Assembly: GCA_031285945.1 (NCBI GenBank)
Contig: JAITVF010000172.1
Coordinates: 1 to 7,038, forward strand
Origin: Oscillospiraceae bacterium
GTDB lineage: Bacteria > Bacillota > Clostridia > Oscillospirales > Ruminococcaceae
Direction: 5' to 3'
DNA: 7,038 bases
The notes beneath the pieces were generated by a model. That model saw only the letters and a program-made list of their open reading frames with translations. It made no database searches and was not told the origin of the DNA. This document shows positions 5,412 through 7,038 of this stretch, piece by piece. Numbering within the stretch: the stretch's first letter is position 1; each line of letters opens with the position of its first letter. The translations under genes were made by a program, and so were the position numbers.

Positions 5412-6446
5412 ATGGCAAACCGCTCGGGGCTCGGCGGCCTGATAGGCGGCGGAAAGCTTAATCCGCGCGAGGTTGAAAAGATTATCGACAGGCTGGAGAT
5501 CGTTCCTTCCGATAATATGGCGCTTGTATCCTCCTCGGCGGTGGGGGTGGCTGCCGTACAGATGCAGCTCAAGCCCTACGAAAGCATAGCCGAATACATC
5601 GTGGATATGAACCTTTATATCGCGGACGCCGCCGCGAGAAGGGCTCACCTCGTGGTGCTTCCGGCTTACGCGGGGCTCTTGCCGCTCACGGCGGTACCCC
5701 AGTCGGCGGCTCATCTAAAGCGCCTGGCCGAAAGCGACGCCGGTGGGCTTGTGGATATGGAGATGCTGGGCGACAGCCTCGCGCACCTTTCCGATTACGC
5801 CTTCGACGCTTATTTTTACACGCTCTCTACCCTTGCCGCCCGCCACAGGATATATATAATGGCCGGCTCCACCCTTTATTTTGAGGAAAACGAGCTATGT
5901 CACCGGGCCTTTCTCTTTAGCGACGAGGGCTCTCTCGCGGGCTACCAGGATAAGATAAGCACCGGCAATGTTGAGGAGGGGCTGCAAATTCCGCCCGACA
6001 GCGAGGTTAAGGTCTTCGAAACTCCCTTTGGCGGGGTGAGTGTCCTTATAGGCTCCGACGCCGACTATTTTGAGTGCGGGCGAATCGCCGCTAAGCTCGG
6101 CGCAAAAATTCTGCTCTGCCCCACGGCTTATGTCGGCGAATACACCCCCATCCATTCCTCCCTGGGCCCAAACATGCGCGCGCAGGAAAACCAGATTTAT
6201 GCCGTTGCCAGCAGCCTGGTGGGCGAAACGACCCTAGGCTTTTCTTTGGAGGGCGGGGGCAGAATCTTTGCGCCCAACGAGCTTTTAAAGCACAAAAACG
6301 GCGTCGCCGGCAAAACCTCGGGCTATCATCAGCCCGATCTTGCCTGCATGAGTCTGGATCTTGACCGCCTTTTAAAAATTAAAAACCCCTACTCTTCCGA
6401 CACTAACACGGATTTTTTACAGAAGAATATCGACAGGCTTTATTAG
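5412..6446 (+). CDS. Nitrilase-superfamily protein lacking catalytic Glu and Cys (probable pseudoenzyme)
   Basis: The 344-residue protein has the carbon-nitrogen hydrolase fold pattern. AVGVAAVQM (43-51) is the first strand and HLVVLPAYAGLLP (79-91) is the segment that normally carries the catalytic Glu after Pro. YQDKIS (178-183) keeps the Lys (K181). VLIGSDADYFECGR (211-224) is the nucleophile elbow. LGAKILLCPTAY (229-240) and RAQEN (256-260) are family landmarks. The Glu position is A85, and aligning on the conserved D216 and E221 puts G214 where the nucleophilic Cys should be. Two of the Glu-Lys-Cys triad are therefore missing, so amide or nitrile hydrolysis by the usual mechanism is unlikely; a binding or regulatory role is inferred. 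A Gly-rich N-terminal extension of about 40 residues precedes the core. The frame is intact, arguing against decay. AAAGGGGG at 5397-5404, seven bases from the ATG, supports the start. A ferritin-like gene follows after 66 bases. Confidence 0.85.
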   Translation: MANRSGLGGLIGGGKLNPREVEKIIDRLEIVPSDNMALVSSSAVGVAAVQMQLKPYESIAEYIVDMNLYIADAAARRAHLVVLPAYAGLLPLTAVPQSAAHLKRLAESDAGGLVDMEMLGDSLAHLSDYAFDAYFYTLSTLAARHRIYIMAGSTLYFEENELCHRAFLFSDEGSLAGYQDKISTGNVEEGLQIPPDSEVKVFETPFGGVSVLIGSDADYFECGRIAAKLGAKILLCPTAYVGEYTPIHSSLGPNMRAQENQIYAVASSLVGETTLGFSLEGGGRIFAPNELLKHKNGVAGKTSGYHQPDLACMSLDLDRLLKIKNPYSSDTNTDFLQKNIDRLY

Positions 6447-6464
6447 GGCTTGTTTGAAAACAGC

Positions 6465-6511
6465 ATTAATCCCTCCCCTTCGGCATAGATATGTTAACGG
6501 GAGGGATTAAT
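6465..6511 (+). promoter_or_regulatory. Perfect 13-bp inverted repeat enclosing the Shine-Dalgarno of the ferritin-like gene
   Basis: The arm at 6465-6477 (ATTAATCCCTCCC) is exactly complementary to 6499-6511, with a 21-base loop. The 3' arm contains the ribosome binding site GGGAGGG (6499-6505) and ends one base before the ATG at 6513. In RNA the fold would mask the SD and hold the start codon against the stem. No U-tract follows the stem, so a terminator is less likely. A cis translational switch, or a protein- or RNA-binding operator, is inferred. Confidence 0.75.
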
Positions 6512-6512
6512 T

Positions 6513-7013
6513 ATGCCTGTGCCTTATCGCGTCGACACGCCCTATCCGCGTCCCGAGCACCTGGATCGCAATATACGCTATGCCCGTATTCTGCTAAACT
6601 CCTACAGCGGGCAGGGCTCTGAGCTAACCGCCGTTATGCAATATCTGTATCACCACCAAATGGCCGAGCGCCAGCGCCAGGATGTATCCGACTGCCTGCG
6701 GGGCATTGCGATAGTCGAAATGCACCACCTTGAGCTTTTGGGCGAATACATAAACCGCCTGGGGCTCTACCCCACCTACAGCTTTTACCAGGGCACCCGC
6801 CGTATGCGCTGGAACTCGGGCTTTGTCTGCTACGGGCGCAACCTGCGCGACATGCTGGATTCGGACATAGCAGCCGAGACTAAAGCCATAGAGGGCTACG
6901 AGCGGGATATACGGAGCATACCCGACCCCGTTATACAGTCGCTGCTTCGCAGGATTATAGAGGATGAGGAGATCCACGTAAAAGCCCTTACCGACCTGCG
7001 CCAAACCCTGTAA
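6513..7013 (+). CDS. Ferritin-like di-metal four-helix protein
   Basis: The 166-residue product has the ligand pattern of ferritin-like di-iron or di-manganese carboxylate proteins. This is E37 in helix 1 (SELTA), E69-X2-H72 in helix 2 (VEMHH), E122 in helix 3 (AETKAIEGYE) and E152-X2-H155 in helix 4 (DEEIH). Two ExxH motifs plus two single Glu residues give a complete six-ligand site. The length and start resemble small Firmicutes ferritin-like proteins, some linked to manganese catalase or spore-coat CotJC families. The role could be peroxide or oxygen detoxification or metal storage, and sequence does not decide. No signal peptide is present. It follows the nitrilase-like gene by 66 bases with no promoter I can find between, so co-transcription is likely. 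Its GGGAGGG SD, seven bases from the ATG, sits inside a perfect inverted repeat, suggesting separate translational control. Confidence 0.88.
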   Translation: MPVPYRVDTPYPRPEHLDRNIRYARILLNSYSGQGSELTAVMQYLYHHQMAERQRQDVSDCLRGIAIVEMHHLELLGEYINRLGLYPTYSFYQGTRRMRWNSGFVCYGRNLRDMLDSDIAAETKAIEGYERDIRSIPDPVIQSLLRRIIEDEEIHVKALTDLRQTL

Positions 7014-7038
7014 GCCCATGCGCATGATGCGGGAGGCA

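Noticed and set aside
6624..7025. 133-codon minus-strand frame opposite the ferritin-like gene
   Set aside because: It is fully antisense to a gene with a complete metal-ligand set; no ribosome binding site or family features.
5304..7035. ATGATGCGGGAG present at 5304-5315 and again at 7024-7035
   Set aside because: A single shared 12-mer is expected by chance at about this frequency in a 7 kb window, and the flanks do not match.

Overview
The window looks like a moderately GC-rich, Gram-positive anaerobe chromosome, probably Clostridia (Oscillospirales-like). The evidence is strong purine-rich ribosome binding sites, sigma-A type promoters, a FabV-type enoyl reductase, a stand-alone LUD protein with a Cys cluster, and a small ferritin-like protein. 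The taxon is inferred from gene content only.

Left part (1-2180, + strand): the window opens inside a large gene. What remains is a Glu-Pro dipeptide linker followed by a DUF3320-like C-terminal domain, the usual tail of big DUF4011-type superfamily 1 helicases. Thirty-one bases later comes a complete fabV (NADH-dependent trans-2-enoyl reductase) with all its signature motifs. It ends at a long hairpin terminator, and the 3' arm of that hairpin contains the -35 box of a near-perfect promoter for a tRNA-Cys(GCA) gene. The tRNA encodes CCA and has its own terminator.

Middle (about 2180-3340): visibly more AT-rich, with little coding. It holds one confident gene, a 141-residue four-helix hydrophobic membrane protein, flanked by stretches of roughly 430 and 310 bases without a convincing gene. 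Its position just downstream of a tRNA and its base composition suggest acquired DNA, but no integrase, transposase or att duplication is visible.

Right part (3341-7038): a small metal-binding cupin (+) converges on a two-gene minus-strand unit. That unit is a LUD-domain protein followed by an atypical tyrosine phosphatase with an HCxxGKDRTG P-loop. Divergent from it is a + strand pair: a nitrilase-superfamily protein that lacks two of the three catalytic residues, then a ferritin-like di-metal protein whose Shine-Dalgarno sequence lies inside a perfect 13-bp inverted repeat.

I do not see a clear new defence or mobile system. The observations most worth following are the apparent nitrilase pseudoenzyme with its ferritin-like partner, the SD-sequestering hairpin, the terminator/promoter overlap at tRNA-Cys, and the odd spacer at 2180-2600.
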